This document shows positions 24,955 to 34,060 of a stretch of DNA of 64,000 nucleotides, piece by piece. How positions within the stretch are numbered: position 1 is the stretch's first letter; each line of letters begins with the position of its first letter. The DNA is from Flectobacillus rivi. GTDB taxonomy: Bacteria; Bacteroidota; Bacteroidia; Cytophagales; Spirosomataceae. The stretch lies in NCBI RefSeq assembly GCF_030056655.1, contig NZ_JASHIE010000019.1, positions 91,160 to 155,159 on the forward strand, given 5' to 3'. The notes beneath the pieces are model-generated. The model did no database searches and had not been told where the DNA came from. It saw only the letters and a list, made by a program, of their open reading frames with translations. Both the position numbers and the translations under genes were made by a program.

Positions 24955-25785
24955 ATGTTTAAAGATATGGGGAAACAATTTGAAGCAAAGACCTTTACGC
25001 TCGGTGAGCAGATAACAGACGAGCAGCGTGCTTTTTTTAACGAATATGGATTTTTACATTTCAAAAACTTTTTGTCTAAAGATACTGTCAAATTGTTTTT
25101 GCAAGAAGCCCACAGAGTAGAGAAAGAGTGGATTGATAAAGGAATCGAAAAAATGAATGGTACGCCGCTGAAATTTGGTAAAGACCCAGCAGGCAATCCC
25201 ATGATTCAGCGTATGTGTTTTCTTTCGACACATAGCGATATATTACATCAATATTTGCAAGACCCACGTTTGAAGGCGCTTTTGACTTTGTTAGAACCCA
25301 ACAATAATCGTATCGCGGAGGTAGAAAAGGATGGATTAGTGTTTAATCATTATATCAATCAAGACAATAGTAAATTCTCTCAAATGGGTTGGCATACCGA
25401 TAGCCCACGAGATTTATTTTTGGGGCAAAAGATTTTGAAAATGCTCAATATTGGGACTCATTTGGACGATTGTCCTTTTGAGAATGGTGGTTTGAGAGTA
25501 CTGCCAGGCACACACAAATTGAGCAAAATGAAGGTTTTGTTTTTGAAAAAACAATTCATCGACCATAATCCAGACCCAAATGAAGTTGGTTTGGATATCG
25601 AAGCTGGAGACTTAACGGTACACGACGGTGACCTTTGGCATAGGGTAGAAGTTTGCCCTTTTACCGGCGAAAAATCCCGTCGCCGTGTCATGTATTTCCC
25701 GATTATTCAAGGCAAATATGCACCAAAAGACGAAAACAGTTCGACGCCATTTTATCACCGCTTGGCGAAGATTGTTCAACGATAA
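24955..25785 (+). CDS. PhyH-type Fe(II)/2-oxoglutarate dioxygenase
   Basis: 276 residues of the phytanoyl-CoA dioxygenase family. Iron ligands are seen as HTD in GWHTDSPRDLF and a distal His in DGDLWHRVEV, with an Arg for 2-oxoglutarate in KSRRRVMYF. FENGGLRVLPGTHK is the usual link between them. Such enzymes hydroxylate lipids or small metabolites with O2. Lying directly after the desaturase, it may act on a fatty-acyl or other lipid, but this is inference. Confidence 0.88.
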   Translation: MFKDMGKQFEAKTFTLGEQITDEQRAFFNEYGFLHFKNFLSKDTVKLFLQEAHRVEKEWIDKGIEKMNGTPLKFGKDPAGNPMIQRMCFLSTHSDILHQYLQDPRLKALLTLLEPNNNRIAEVEKDGLVFNHYINQDNSKFSQMGWHTDSPRDLFLGQKILKMLNIGTHLDDCPFENGGLRVLPGTHKLSKMKVLFLKKQFIDHNPDPNEVGLDIEAGDLTVHDGDLWHRVEVCPFTGEKSRRRVMYFPIIQGKYAPKDENSSTPFYHRLAKIVQR

Positions 25786-25863
25786 TATTTACTGACACCA
25801 ATCAATACAGTGATGAATTTCGGAGTAATTTAAAATTCATATCAATCCAATTTTGTTAATACT

Positions 25864-25931
25864 AAAGCACAAGGAAAACATCCATTGACCCGTTTTTAGG
25901 CAGTTTGTGGTGTTAACTTTGTGCTTTTTTT
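25864..25931 (+). terminator. Possible terminator after the dioxygenase gene
   Basis: AAAGCACAA (25864-25872) pairs with TTGTGCTTT (25919-25927), followed by T's; the loop is long (46 bases), so the call is tentative. Confidence 0.4.
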
Positions 25932-25994
25932 CAAGACTTAGTTTAATACTTAGTCTTGGACTAGTGGTTTTTTCAGGAATCAATCTTTTCATCA

Positions 25995-26104
25995 GCGCCG
26001 TAGGTGTGACTGAAAGCCAACTATCTTGAAGTCTGTCGCACCTACGGCGCTCAAAAAGGTTTTTCTCAAGAATTATTACTACCAAACTGTCGCTCCTACG
26101 GAGC
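25995..26104. repeat. Palindromic repeat, family A, three arms
   Basis: GCGCCGTAGGTGTGAC (25995-26010), its complement ending in CACCTACGGCGC (26034-26050), and a third arm CTGTCGCTCCTACGGAGC (26087-26104). Related to 3830-3885. It lies in the 25786-26517 gap, which holds no credible gene. Confidence 0.7.
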
Positions 26105-26216
26105 TTTTACAAAGAAGAACAAGGTAATTTTGTTTATTTGATTTTATTTTGTACGATTATTTAGTTTTCTGTGAATATCTTAAAGGATGTTAAAATTTCA
26201 CAAGTCATTGACAATG

Positions 26217-26412
26217 AAAAAGCATGTATCTGTTTTTCAGAAATCCTATTGTTTGAGCCGCAGGCGAGGTGGGTCGCCACTCCGATTAGGATTTCTTGAC
26301 TTTCTTTTGCGGCCGCCGCGCGGTTACTTTTCTTGTGTCAAGACAAGTAAGGTGTAGCGAAGTGAAATTTTGTTTTTCCGATACGCGCCAAATAAAATTT
26401 TTACACATACTC
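26217..26412. mobile_element. NotI-core structured repeat, copy 3 (inverted orientation)
   Basis: Reads as the reverse complement of copies 1 and 2. The end near 26217 (AAAAAGCATGTATCTG) and the end near 26412 (TTTTTACACATACTCT) are the inverted termini. GCGGCCGC lies at 26309-26316, and GAAATCCTA pairs with TAGGATTTC across the same loop as in copy 1. One arm of the other stem is shortened. Confidence 0.65.
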
Positions 26413-26517
26413 TATTTTCAATCTAGACATAAGCATTTATGCCATTCAAAAAGAACTTTTTTAGCGATTTGAGTGTCAAAAGATTGATAGACAACCCAAT
26501 ATTTTAAGCTTTTAACA

Positions 26518-26979
26518 ATGAATCCAGAACAACATATAGATACCAATACACAAAACCCCAGAGTGAAAAAGGCTTTGGAAGGACGTGAGGATGTCGAACT
26601 TCTTGTGAATACATTTTATGACAAAGTACGAGATAATCAAATGCTCGGACATATCTTCGATCATGTAGCAAGAGTGAATTGGCAAAAGCATTTACCTAAA
26701 ATGTACAATTTTTGGGAAATGATATTGTTTGGTACTGAAGGATACGATGGACATCCGTTACGTCCACATTTTGTAATTAATTCGGTGCATCAGCTTACCA
26801 TTCCTCATTTTGAGCAATGGCTGAGTTTGTTTTTTCAAACCTTGGACGAACTATTTGAAGGCGAAAAAGCTGAAGAAGCCAAGCAAAGGGCCTATAATAT
26901 AGCCAATGCATGGGCACATAAGATTGATTACATGAATAAACTGAATGATTCTCCTACGATAGAAGTATCGCAATCATAG
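26518..26979 (+). CDS. Group III truncated hemoglobin
   Basis: 153 residues of the 2-on-2 globin fold, group III type. LLVNTFYDKVRDNQMLGHIF is helix A/B, HLPKMYNFWEMILFG covers the E region, and PHFEQWLSLFFQTLDELF contains the proximal-His helix. Bacterial group III globins bind O2 or NO with high affinity and have been linked to microaerobic growth and NO tolerance. A terminator at 27004-27037 separates it from ccoS. Its location ahead of the cbb3 operon fits a role in oxygen delivery or protection from NO, which is inference. Confidence 0.93.
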   Translation: MNPEQHIDTNTQNPRVKKALEGREDVELLVNTFYDKVRDNQMLGHIFDHVARVNWQKHLPKMYNFWEMILFGTEGYDGHPLRPHFVINSVHQLTIPHFEQWLSLFFQTLDELFEGEKAEEAKQRAYNIANAWAHKIDYMNKLNDSPTIEVSQS

Positions 26980-27003
26980 TCTTGATAATAAGAAACTTAC
27001 CCC

Positions 27004-27037
27004 AAAAGGTGCAAGAATAACTCTTGTGCCTTTTTTT
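27004..27037 (+). terminator. Intrinsic terminator after the globin gene
   Basis: GGTGCAAGA pairs with TCTTGTGCC (two G-U pairs), followed by seven T's. Confidence 0.8.
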
Positions 27038-27183
27038 ATGCTCCTCCTCAAACAAGCCTTTTTTACTGACTTTTGTCATAAAACAGACTAATAAATACGA
27101 GTAACCCCACTAACATTCCTCATAGCTGAACACAGCAGAAAGCCCCAATTTTGAAGCATAGAAACACAGAAAAACACAAAAAA

Positions 27184-27339
27184 ATGCAAATCATCTTCAT
27201 CATGATCGGAATCAGTTTGGTGATGGCGCTTGTTTTTTTAGGTGCGTTTTTTTGGTCAATGAAAGACGGACAAAACGACGATTTACATACTCCCGCTATG
27301 CGTATTTTGTTGGACGACCAAAAAAGTACTCCGAAATAA
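27184..27339 (+). CDS. ccoS: cbb3 oxidase maturation protein CcoS
   Basis: 51 residues from the ATG at 27184; a longer TTG start at 27151 would add 11 charged residues and is unlikely. One membrane span (IIFIMIGISLVMALVFLGAF) is followed by FFWSMKDGQNDDLHTPAMRI, the pattern of CcoS (F/W-x-x-K-x-GQ-DD). CcoS is needed to put heme and copper into the CcoN subunit. It directly precedes ccoNO. Confidence 0.9.
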   Translation: MQIIFIMIGISLVMALVFLGAFFWSMKDGQNDDLHTPAMRILLDDQKSTPK

Positions 27340-27354
27340 ACTAGAAATCAAACG

Positions 27355-27369
27355 TTGAGTCAGACTCAA
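27355..27369. promoter_or_regulatory. Inverted repeat TTGAGTCAGACTCAA upstream of ccoNO
   Basis: A perfect 7-bp inverted repeat around one base, 85 bases before the ccoNO start. It has TTGA/TCAA ends like a CRP/FNR site, but the spacer is one base longer than the FNR consensus. Its role is not proven. Confidence 0.35.
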
Positions 27370-27454
27370 TCGACGTAGTAAAATGGGAGGGTAGAATCGC
27401 CAAAATTCGCTCTCAATCGCAATTGTTCTCGTAACCAATTTATAATCTAAAAAT

Positions 27455-29596
27455 ATGTCAGCTATCAGTACACACATCGAACGCTTTGAGTACGACAATA
27501 AGATTGTCCGAAACTTTGCCGTTGCGACGATTATTTGGGGGATTGTGGGCATGTTGGTGGGCGTTATTATCGCTTCTCAACTCTTCAAGCCTGAGCTTAA
27601 TGTTACGCAATATGGTACATTCGGGCGTATTCGTCCTCTACATACCAATGCCGTTATTTTTGCTTTTGTAGGAAACGCTATTTTTATGGGTGTTTACTAC
27701 TCCCTACAACGCCTCTGTAAAGCCAGAATGTTTAGCGATTTTCTTTCGAAAATTCACTTTTGGGGATGGCAATTAATTATCGTAGCAGCAGCCATTACTC
27801 TTCCATTAGGTTTAACAAGTAGTAAAGAATATGCAGAGTTAGAATGGCCAATAGATATAGCTATCACTTTGATTTGGGTAGTGTTTGGTATTAATATGTT
27901 TGGTACTATTTTCAAACGCCGCGAACGTCACTTATATGTAGCTATCTGGTTTTACATTGCAACATTTATTACAGTAGCAGTATTACACGTAGTTAACTCT
28001 TTCGAACTACCAGTTTCAATTTTCAAAAGTTATTCTTTGTATGCTGGTGTTCAAGATGCTTTGGTTCAATGGTGGTATGGTCACAATGCAGTAGCATTTT
28101 TCTTGACAACTCCTTTCTTAGGATTGATGTACTACTACTTGCCAAAAATGGCGAATCGTCCCGTATATTCTTATAAGTTATCGATTTTGCACTTCTGGGC
28201 TTTGATTTTTATCTATATCTGGGCTGGTCCTCACCACTTATTATACACTAGCTTACCAGACTGGGCACAATCATTAGGTACGGTATTCTCGATTATGTTG
28301 ATTGCTCCATCTTGGGGTGGTATGATTAACGGTTTGTTGACTTTGCGTGGCGCTTGGGACAAAGTTCGTGAAGATGCTATCTTGAAATTTATGGTAGTTG
28401 GGGTGACTAGCTACGGTATGGCAACTTTCGAAGGACCTATGCTTTCGTTGAAAAATGTAAACGCTATTGCTCACTTCACTGACTGGATTGTAGCACACGT
28501 ACACGTAGGTGCTTTGGGGTGGAATGGTTTCTTGAGCTTTGCAATTCTTTACTGGTTGCTTCCTCGTATTTATCATACAACGATTTACTCTAAAAAATTG
28601 ATTAATGTACACTTCTGGTTGGGTACTTTAGGGATTATCTTCTATGCTGTACCAATGTATATTTCAGGTTTTACACAAGGTATGATGTGGAAAGACTTTA
28701 CGCCAGAAGGAACTTTGAAATACGGTAACTTCCTTGAAACTACGCTACAAATTTTACCAATGCATGCTATGCGCGCCTTTGGTGGTTTGATTTACTTGAC
28801 AGGTGCTATTTTGATGGCTTACAACTTGTTCAAAACAATGGCGCAAGGTTCTTTGGAAGCAAACGAGCCAGCAGAAGCTCCAGCTTTGGAAGTAGCTTAC
28901 ACTCCAACAGGAAGCGATACTTACTGGCACCGTTGGTTCGAACGCAAACCAATTCCATTATTGGTAGGTTCATTGGTAATGATTTTGGTTGGTACTGCCG
29001 TAGAATTGATTCCTACTTTCATGGTAAAATCTAACGTAGAAACGATTAGTGCTGTTCAACCATATACTGCACTCGAATTAGAAGGTCGTGATTTGTATAT
29101 CCGTGAAGGTTGTGTGAGTTGTCATAGTCAAATGGTTCGTCCGTTTAGAAGTGAAACAGAACGTTACGGTCAATATTCAAAAGCAGGAGAATTTGTATAT
29201 GATCACCCATTCTTGTGGGGTTCAAAACGTACGGGTCCAGATTTGCACCGTGAAGGCGGTAAATATCCAGACTCTTGGCACTATCACCACATGCGTGAGC
29301 CAATTTCAATGTCGCCAGGTTCTATTATGCCTCCATATCCATGGTTGTTAGAACAAAAATTGAATACTGCTGATATTGAGGCAAAAATGAAAGCGATGCA
29401 AAAATTGGGTGTGCCGTATGACGCTTACCAAATTCAAAAAGCACAAGAAGATTTAAAAACTCAAGCAGATGGTATCGCTGCCAATCTTGCGAAGGAAGGT
29501 GTGAAAGTTTCTTCAGATAAAGAAATCATTGCATTGATTGCTTACCTACAAAGAATAGGTACAGATATTAAGAAAACTGAAACTGCGGCAAACTAA
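27455..29596 (+). CDS. ccoNO: cbb3-type cytochrome c oxidase, fused subunits I and II (CcoN-CcoO)
   Basis: 713 residues. Residues about 1-480 are the CcoN heme-copper subunit with some 12 membrane helices: LHTNAVIFAFVGN (low-spin heme His), WWYGHNAVAFFLT and WAGPHHLLYTSLP (CuB ligands) and AHVHVGALGWNGF (heme His pair). After a linker and one more helix (about 500-525), the CcoO part carries one heme c site, CVSCH at Cys553, and a Met in PGSIMPPYPWL. The enzyme reduces O2 to water with high affinity and pumps protons. The N-O fusion is the usual form in Bacteroidota. Confidence 0.96.
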   Translation: MSAISTHIERFEYDNKIVRNFAVATIIWGIVGMLVGVIIASQLFKPELNVTQYGTFGRIRPLHTNAVIFAFVGNAIFMGVYYSLQRLCKARMFSDFLSKIHFWGWQLIIVAAAITLPLGLTSSKEYAELEWPIDIAITLIWVVFGINMFGTIFKRRERHLYVAIWFYIATFITVAVLHVVNSFELPVSIFKSYSLYAGVQDALVQWWYGHNAVAFFLTTPFLGLMYYYLPKMANRPVYSYKLSILHFWALIFIYIWAGPHHLLYTSLPDWAQSLGTVFSIMLIAPSWGGMINGLLTLRGAWDKVREDAILKFMVVGVTSYGMATFEGPMLSLKNVNAIAHFTDWIVAHVHVGALGWNGFLSFAILYWLLPRIYHTTIYSKKLINVHFWLGTLGIIFYAVPMYISGFTQGMMWKDFTPEGTLKYGNFLETTLQILPMHAMRAFGGLIYLTGAILMAYNLFKTMAQGSLEANEPAEAPALEVAYTPTGSDTYWHRWFERKPIPLLVGSLVMILVGTAVELIPTFMVKSNVETISAVQPYTALELEGRDLYIREGCVSCHSQMVRPFRSETERYGQYSKAGEFVYDHPFLWGSKRTGPDLHREGGKYPDSWHYHHMREPISMSPGSIMPPYPWLLEQKLNTADIEAKMKAMQKLGVPYDAYQIQKAQEDLKTQADGIAANLAKEGVKVSSDKEIIALIAYLQRIGTDIKKTETAAN

Positions 29597-29681
29597 TCTA
29601 AGTGAAGAGTTGTGAGTTTAAAATTCATAATTCTTAATTCACAACTCACCACTCCCTTGCTGCCTTAAAAAATCTAAAGTC

Positions 29682-29876
29682 ATGTTTAAGCAATTTATTG
29701 ACAAAGTAGATGGCGCTGATGTATATATGATTACCTCGTTTCTCATATTTATGGCCTTCTTCGTTCTTGTAAGTATTTATTTGTTCATTATGGACAAAAG
29801 CTACTTGAACAAAATGCAAAACCTACCCCTTGAAGACAGTAACCAAAATGAGCTTCAAGATGTGATTTCTATTTGA
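29682..29876 (+). CDS. ccoQ: CcoQ-like small cbb3 subunit
   Basis: 64 residues with one membrane helix (MITSFLIFMAFFVLVSIYLF) and a charged C-terminal tail, in the ccoQ position between ccoNO and ccoP. CcoQ stabilises the complex in proteobacteria. The call rests on size, topology and location rather than on sequence identity. Confidence 0.75.
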   Translation: MFKQFIDKVDGADVYMITSFLIFMAFFVLVSIYLFIMDKSYLNKMQNLPLEDSNQNELQDVISI

Positions 29877-29902
29877 TAACTTTCTAATTGATAACCAATC
29901 CG

Positions 29903-30769
29903 ATGAAGCGATTATCTATTTTAGCAATATTAAGTCTGGTCTCATTCTCGATGTTTGCGGCCGAAGAAGCCAAAAACACTTTTCTTCCAGGACTTAAATC
30001 AGGTCAAGAGCTTTTTGTAATTACCTTACTTGGCTTAATGACCATGATTTGTGCAGTGATTATTGTGGTTACGCTCAATCTTAACTCACAAATTAGAAAT
30101 ATTTTCAAACCAAAAACTGAAAGCTCAGAGTTTGAACAGGCGATGCAAAATCGTACTTTCTGGCAAAAATTCTGGAGCTTGAAACCAATCCAGTTTGAAA
30201 AAGACCAGATTATGGAGCACCAATACGATGGTATTGCTGAGCTTGACAACCCAACTCCTCCATGGTTTATGTACCTTTTCTACATCACGATTATCGTTGG
30301 TATTTTCTATTTGATTGGATACCATGTAATCGGAAATGGTAAAATTATGAACAATGAATATACCGAAGAAGTAACCATTGCTGAAAAAGCACGTGAAGAG
30401 TACATGAAAAAGTTTGCTAATTCGGTAAACGAAGACAATGTAAAAGTATTGACAGATGCCAAAGGTGTTGAGGATGGTAAAAGGATTTATACTCAAAACT
30501 GTGTGGCATGTCACGGGGCGAATGGTGAAGGTGTTGTTGGTCCAAACTTAACAGATGAATACTGGTTACATGGTGGTACGCCAAAAGCTATTTTCCATAC
30601 TATCAACGAGGGTGTTCCTGAAAAAGGGATGATTTCTTGGAAAAAAACATTGAATCCAATTCAAGTGCAACAAGTGTTGAGCTACATTGTGTCGATTCAA
30701 GGAACAAAGCCTGCTAATGCTAAAGCTCCTCAAGGAGATAAGGCTGAAGCTGCTGTTAGTATGAAGTAG
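29903..30769 (+). CDS. ccoP: cbb3 oxidase subunit III (CcoP), single heme c
   Basis: 288 residues from the ATG at 29903. A signal-like first segment (MKRLSILAILSLVSFSMFAA), then a second helix (ELFVITLLGLMTMICAVIIV), the CcoP N-terminal motif EHQYDGIAELDNPTPPWFMY and a third helix. The periplasmic domain has a single CVACH (Cys200-His204) with Met in EKGMISW as the axial ligand. Proteobacterial CcoP carries two heme c sites; only one is seen here. It delivers electrons to the NO core. Confidence 0.93.
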   Translation: MKRLSILAILSLVSFSMFAAEEAKNTFLPGLKSGQELFVITLLGLMTMICAVIIVVTLNLNSQIRNIFKPKTESSEFEQAMQNRTFWQKFWSLKPIQFEKDQIMEHQYDGIAELDNPTPPWFMYLFYITIIVGIFYLIGYHVIGNGKIMNNEYTEEVTIAEKAREEYMKKFANSVNEDNVKVLTDAKGVEDGKRIYTQNCVACHGANGEGVVGPNLTDEYWLHGGTPKAIFHTINEGVPEKGMISWKKTLNPIQVQQVLSYIVSIQGTKPANAKAPQGDKAEAAVSMK

Positions 30770-30962
30770 TAGGGCTAACAGAAATGAATAGCCTTTAATG
30801 ATAAAGTTATTACGATTCGGACGTTCGAGACTTATGGGTAGTGCATAAGCCTCGATGCGTTCGAATTGTTTTTTAAAGAAGATACATAGTTTCACTTGAT
30901 TAAGGTTACTAGCAAAACAATATTTGATTAAATAGAAATGTAAAATTCGGGATATTAGAAAT

Positions 30963-30997
30963 TTACATTCACAATTCACAACTCACAATTCAGCATT
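30963..30997. repeat. Word repeat CACAATTCACAACTCACAAT
   Basis: Same family as 3720-3766, in the 280-base spacer between ccoP and ccoG. Nothing else is recognised in that spacer. Confidence 0.55.
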
Positions 30998-31049
30998 GGT
31001 ATTTACTATTTCTAATTCACTTATGTGCTGAAATTTAACTCTTAAAATT

Positions 31050-32492
31050 ATGAAACCTCCTAAAATTGATACCACCGAATTTCGTGATCATCTTTCTAAT
31101 GTCACCGAAACAGGGAAACGTATTTGGATATATCCACGTATTGTGGTTGGCCAGTTGTACAAGCTTCGTACTTATTTTTCATGGCTTTTGTTGGGATTTC
31201 TTTTTGGAATACCATTTGTAGAAGTTAATGGTGGACCATTATTTCTCTTTAATGTAATTGAGCGAAAGTTTATATTTTTTGGCGTAACCTTTTTTCCTCA
31301 AGATTTCCATCTAGTAGCTTTTGGTTTGCTGACATTTATCGTTTTTATTATACTTTTTACCGTAATTTTTGGTCGCGTATGGTGCGGTTGGGCTTGTCCT
31401 CAAACCATTTTTATGGAAATGCTTTTCCGTAAAATCGAAAATTTTATTGAAGGTGACTACAGAGCACAACAACGCCTTGATGCACAGCCTTGGGATACTG
31501 AAAAGATAGTGAAGAAAACTTCGAAGCATGTTATTTTCTTCATTATCTCCTTCCTGATTGCCAATACATTTTTGGCCTATATCATCGGTAAAAGAGAGCT
31601 ATTTTCTATCATTCTCGATAATCCACTGAATCATATTTCTGGATTAGTCGCTATTGTCATTTTTACCTTTGTATTCTATTTTGTCTTTGCCAAATTCCGT
31701 GAATTGGTTTGTATCGTAGTTTGTCCTTACGGTCGTTTACAAGGTGTATTACTAGACAAAAAATCTATTATTGTAGCTTATGATTTTCTTCGTGGCGAAC
31801 CTCGTGGCAAAAAGAAAAAGGTAGAAGAGCAACCCAATCCATTGGAAGAGCTAAAAGCATTGACAAATCCTAACGCCAACAAAGGACATTGTGTAGATTG
31901 TAGTATTTGTGTGCAAGTATGTCCAACGGGTATCGATATTCGTAATGGTACTCAGCTCGAATGTATTGGCTGTACAGCTTGTATAGATGCTTGTGATGAG
32001 GTAATGGTAAAAACCAATCAGCCAACAGGCTTGATTCGTTATGCGTCATTAGATGGTATTGAGCAAGGAAAAAAATTGTCGTTTAACTTACGGATAAAAG
32101 CCTATACAGGCGTATTAGTAGCTTTATTGGGGATTTTAGTATATATGTTGATTACCCGTAGCGACGTCGAAACAACACTTTTGCGCACACCAGGCTTAAC
32201 ATATCAAGAGGAAAAAGGAAATGTTTCTAACTTGTATAATATTGAAATCTTGAACAAGACTATCAATGCTATGCCAGTTTCGTTGCGAGTGAAAGATTAT
32301 CCTTCTGCTCAAATTAAACTAATCGGTAAACCTCTTCAACTCAATAAAAGCGATTTGACAAAAGGTTCTTTCTTTATCGTTATTCCTAAAAAAGAGTTGG
32401 AGTCTCCTTCGATCAAACTCAAAGTCGAGATTTTAAGTAATGGGCAAGTGATAGATGAGGTAAAAACCTCCTTCCTTGGTCCGATGGAGTAG
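31050..32492 (+). CDS. ccoG: cbb3 oxidase accessory iron-sulfur protein CcoG (FixG/RdxA)
   Basis: 480 residues. Several membrane helices surround CGWACPQTIFMEMLF and VCPYGRLQGVLLDK, then a 2x[4Fe-4S] ferredoxin domain (CVDCSICVQVCPTG, CIGCTACIDACDE). A further helix and a C-terminal Ig-like FixG domain (about 385-480) follow. CcoG works in copper reduction and assembly of cbb3 oxidase. It closes the cluster: the expected ccoH/fixH and sulfite-exporter-like genes do not follow in this window, and a palindrome-rich spacer comes next. Confidence 0.95.
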   Translation: MKPPKIDTTEFRDHLSNVTETGKRIWIYPRIVVGQLYKLRTYFSWLLLGFLFGIPFVEVNGGPLFLFNVIERKFIFFGVTFFPQDFHLVAFGLLTFIVFIILFTVIFGRVWCGWACPQTIFMEMLFRKIENFIEGDYRAQQRLDAQPWDTEKIVKKTSKHVIFFIISFLIANTFLAYIIGKRELFSIILDNPLNHISGLVAIVIFTFVFYFVFAKFRELVCIVVCPYGRLQGVLLDKKSIIVAYDFLRGEPRGKKKKVEEQPNPLEELKALTNPNANKGHCVDCSICVQVCPTGIDIRNGTQLECIGCTACIDACDEVMVKTNQPTGLIRYASLDGIEQGKKLSFNLRIKAYTGVLVALLGILVYMLITRSDVETTLLRTPGLTYQEEKGNVSNLYNIEILNKTINAMPVSLRVKDYPSAQIKLIGKPLQLNKSDLTKGSFFIVIPKKELESPSIKLKVEILSNGQVIDEVKTSFLGPME

Positions 32493-32509
32493 TTATATTT
32501 CTAATTTAG

Positions 32510-32935
32510 TGATTTACAATTGAGTGAATTAGTGATTTTATTTTACTTGTAGAAACGCAATGCTTTGCGTCTCAAACCAAGTCAGACATAGCATAGTAAG
32601 TCATCCCTAATTTTGACATTTAGGTTATTCTCTAAGTTTTCATCAAAAAAGCGATCGGAAAATATTTTCCGATCGCTTTTTTGATTCTACTATGCTAGAT
32701 ATTACTTGGCTTAAGACGCAATCATTGCGTCTTAAGCTGCCAGAATACAAATTTTAAATTAATCACTCATTCATTCAATCGCTAAATCACTAAATTAGGA
32801 ATGACTCATGTTTGATACTATATTTCAACATGATACCTCTTTAGACGCAAAGCATTTCGTCTCTACGAGTGAAAGGTAGGTTTAAAAAAAAACACTCATT
32901 CACTCAATCTCCAATCACTAAATTAGAGATTTCTA
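32510..32935. repeat. Symmetric terminator/palindrome module, expanded copy
   Basis: Centre: AAAAAAGCGATCGG arms (32645-32662 with 32665-32682). On each side are GCAATGCTTTGCGTCT-type palindromes (near 32557, 32718 and 32845) and GAGTGAATTAGTGATT words with complements on the right. The right half appears to be partly duplicated. It separates the convergent ccoG and CBU_0592-like genes and holds no gene. Confidence 0.7.
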
Positions 32936-33187
32936 TCATCTTGTTTGTTTAGTTTTTAAAATAGAGTAAACCGCAATAGCTACCCAAACGACATTGACCA
33001 AAGCAGAAGGATATGCTTTATGAGCAATCGTATTTACGATAAAAAATACCCCACCAATCATATTACTCCAAATATATAAGGGCTGGTCTGCACGCAGTTT
33101 CCCTTGAATATTAAGCGCATACGCACCTACAATCAACACTGAGCCAATCCAACCTAAGGCTTCTACTAGAATATCAGTCCACAACAT
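32936..33187 (-). CDS. Small membrane protein, CBU_0592 family
   Basis: 83 residues with three helices: ILVEALGWIGSVLIVGAYAL, PLYIWSNMIGGVFFIVNTIA and VNVVWVAIAVYSIL. The pattern GWIGxxLxxxAY...N..G matches CBU_0592-like proteins, distantly related to the PQ-loop/SWEET-type transporters. The function is unknown. Confidence 0.8.
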   Translation of the reverse strand: MLWTDILVEALGWIGSVLIVGAYALNIQGKLRADQPLYIWSNMIGGVFFIVNTIAHKAYPSALVNVVWVAIAVYSILKTKQTR

Positions 33188-33268
33188 TGTTTTTGATTTT
33201 TAATGAATCAGCAAAAATACTAAATCTAACACAGACCGACAAAATGAGAAGAGAAGGATAATCTTTAT

Positions 33269-34015
33269 CTATCCATTTACACGCTGAACACGGAAGTAGG
33301 TTATGCCAAAATTGAGAATTTGATTATACGGAATAAACAATTTGTCACAAAACAGATTGTATTCATGATGCTGGTTCTTTTTAAGGATATGGCTAAATTC
33401 TGTGTTATGTTTATCGATTACCTTTCTTTTTACCTTACCAAGTTCAATCAATTCGCAATGCCCGTCTTTATTGAGCTGATAATCCAATAAAAAACCAGAA
33501 TACACAAAAAAGTCATTATCAATTTTGACACAAACATTCATGTAGGTCAATATCTCTTCCGTATCTTTCTTCAAGAACATTTTTCCTGAAAAAACATAGT
33601 GAAAAGCATTATCGAATTTTAGCACTAAAAAGCGTTCGTCAAGTCGTAACGACAGCACCAGCCTCTGAAGCAAACTACCCATAACGTAGCTAAAAAGTAA
33701 CAAACAGGCATTGTAACTAAAAATTGGAATCAAATGCTTCTGTACTTTTGAAAGTACCACTTCGTCAGGACTTGATAGTAGCTTTGGTAACAAGCGAAAA
33801 TCAACGTAAAGCGATGGATGAAATTTGTTAATGATCAATATACCAAGACATTGAATAACCATCCCAAATCCCAAAGTGGTAGCGATTTCGGCAAAATTAC
33901 TGGCTCGTAAATGATAATTAGAAAGATGAATCGGAGAATAAGCTTTTCGGAAAAGTCCCCCTGGAAGAATAAAGAATAAAATAATCAGCGCAACGCCGTA
34001 GGTGATTCCTGACAT
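33269..34015 (-). CDS. Hypothetical membrane protein
   Basis: 248 residues: helices at about 5-20, 42-62 and 97-120, then a soluble C-terminal half with strand-like sequence (NDFFVYSGFLLDYQLNKDGH). The layout (PGGLF near the N-terminus, cytoplasmic Y-G/S-G-x-L strand domain) recalls DUF6338-type proteins, but only loosely. No functional clue comes from the neighbours. Confidence 0.65.
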   Translation of the reverse strand: MSGITYGVALIILFFILPGGLFRKAYSPIHLSNYHLRASNFAEIATTLGFGMVIQCLGILIINKFHPSLYVDFRLLPKLLSSPDEVVLSKVQKHLIPIFSYNACLLLFSYVMGSLLQRLVLSLRLDERFLVLKFDNAFHYVFSGKMFLKKDTEEILTYMNVCVKIDNDFFVYSGFLLDYQLNKDGHCELIELGKVKRKVIDKHNTEFSHILKKNQHHEYNLFCDKLFIPYNQILNFGITYFRVQRVNG

Positions 34016-34060
34016 AAATGCAGTTAAGGTTTACAGGAAAATCTGTAAAAGAGGTATTTG

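Noticed and set aside
30566..30979. 137-codon minus-strand frame over ccoP and the spacer
   Set aside because: Mostly antisense to ccoP; no recognisable domain.
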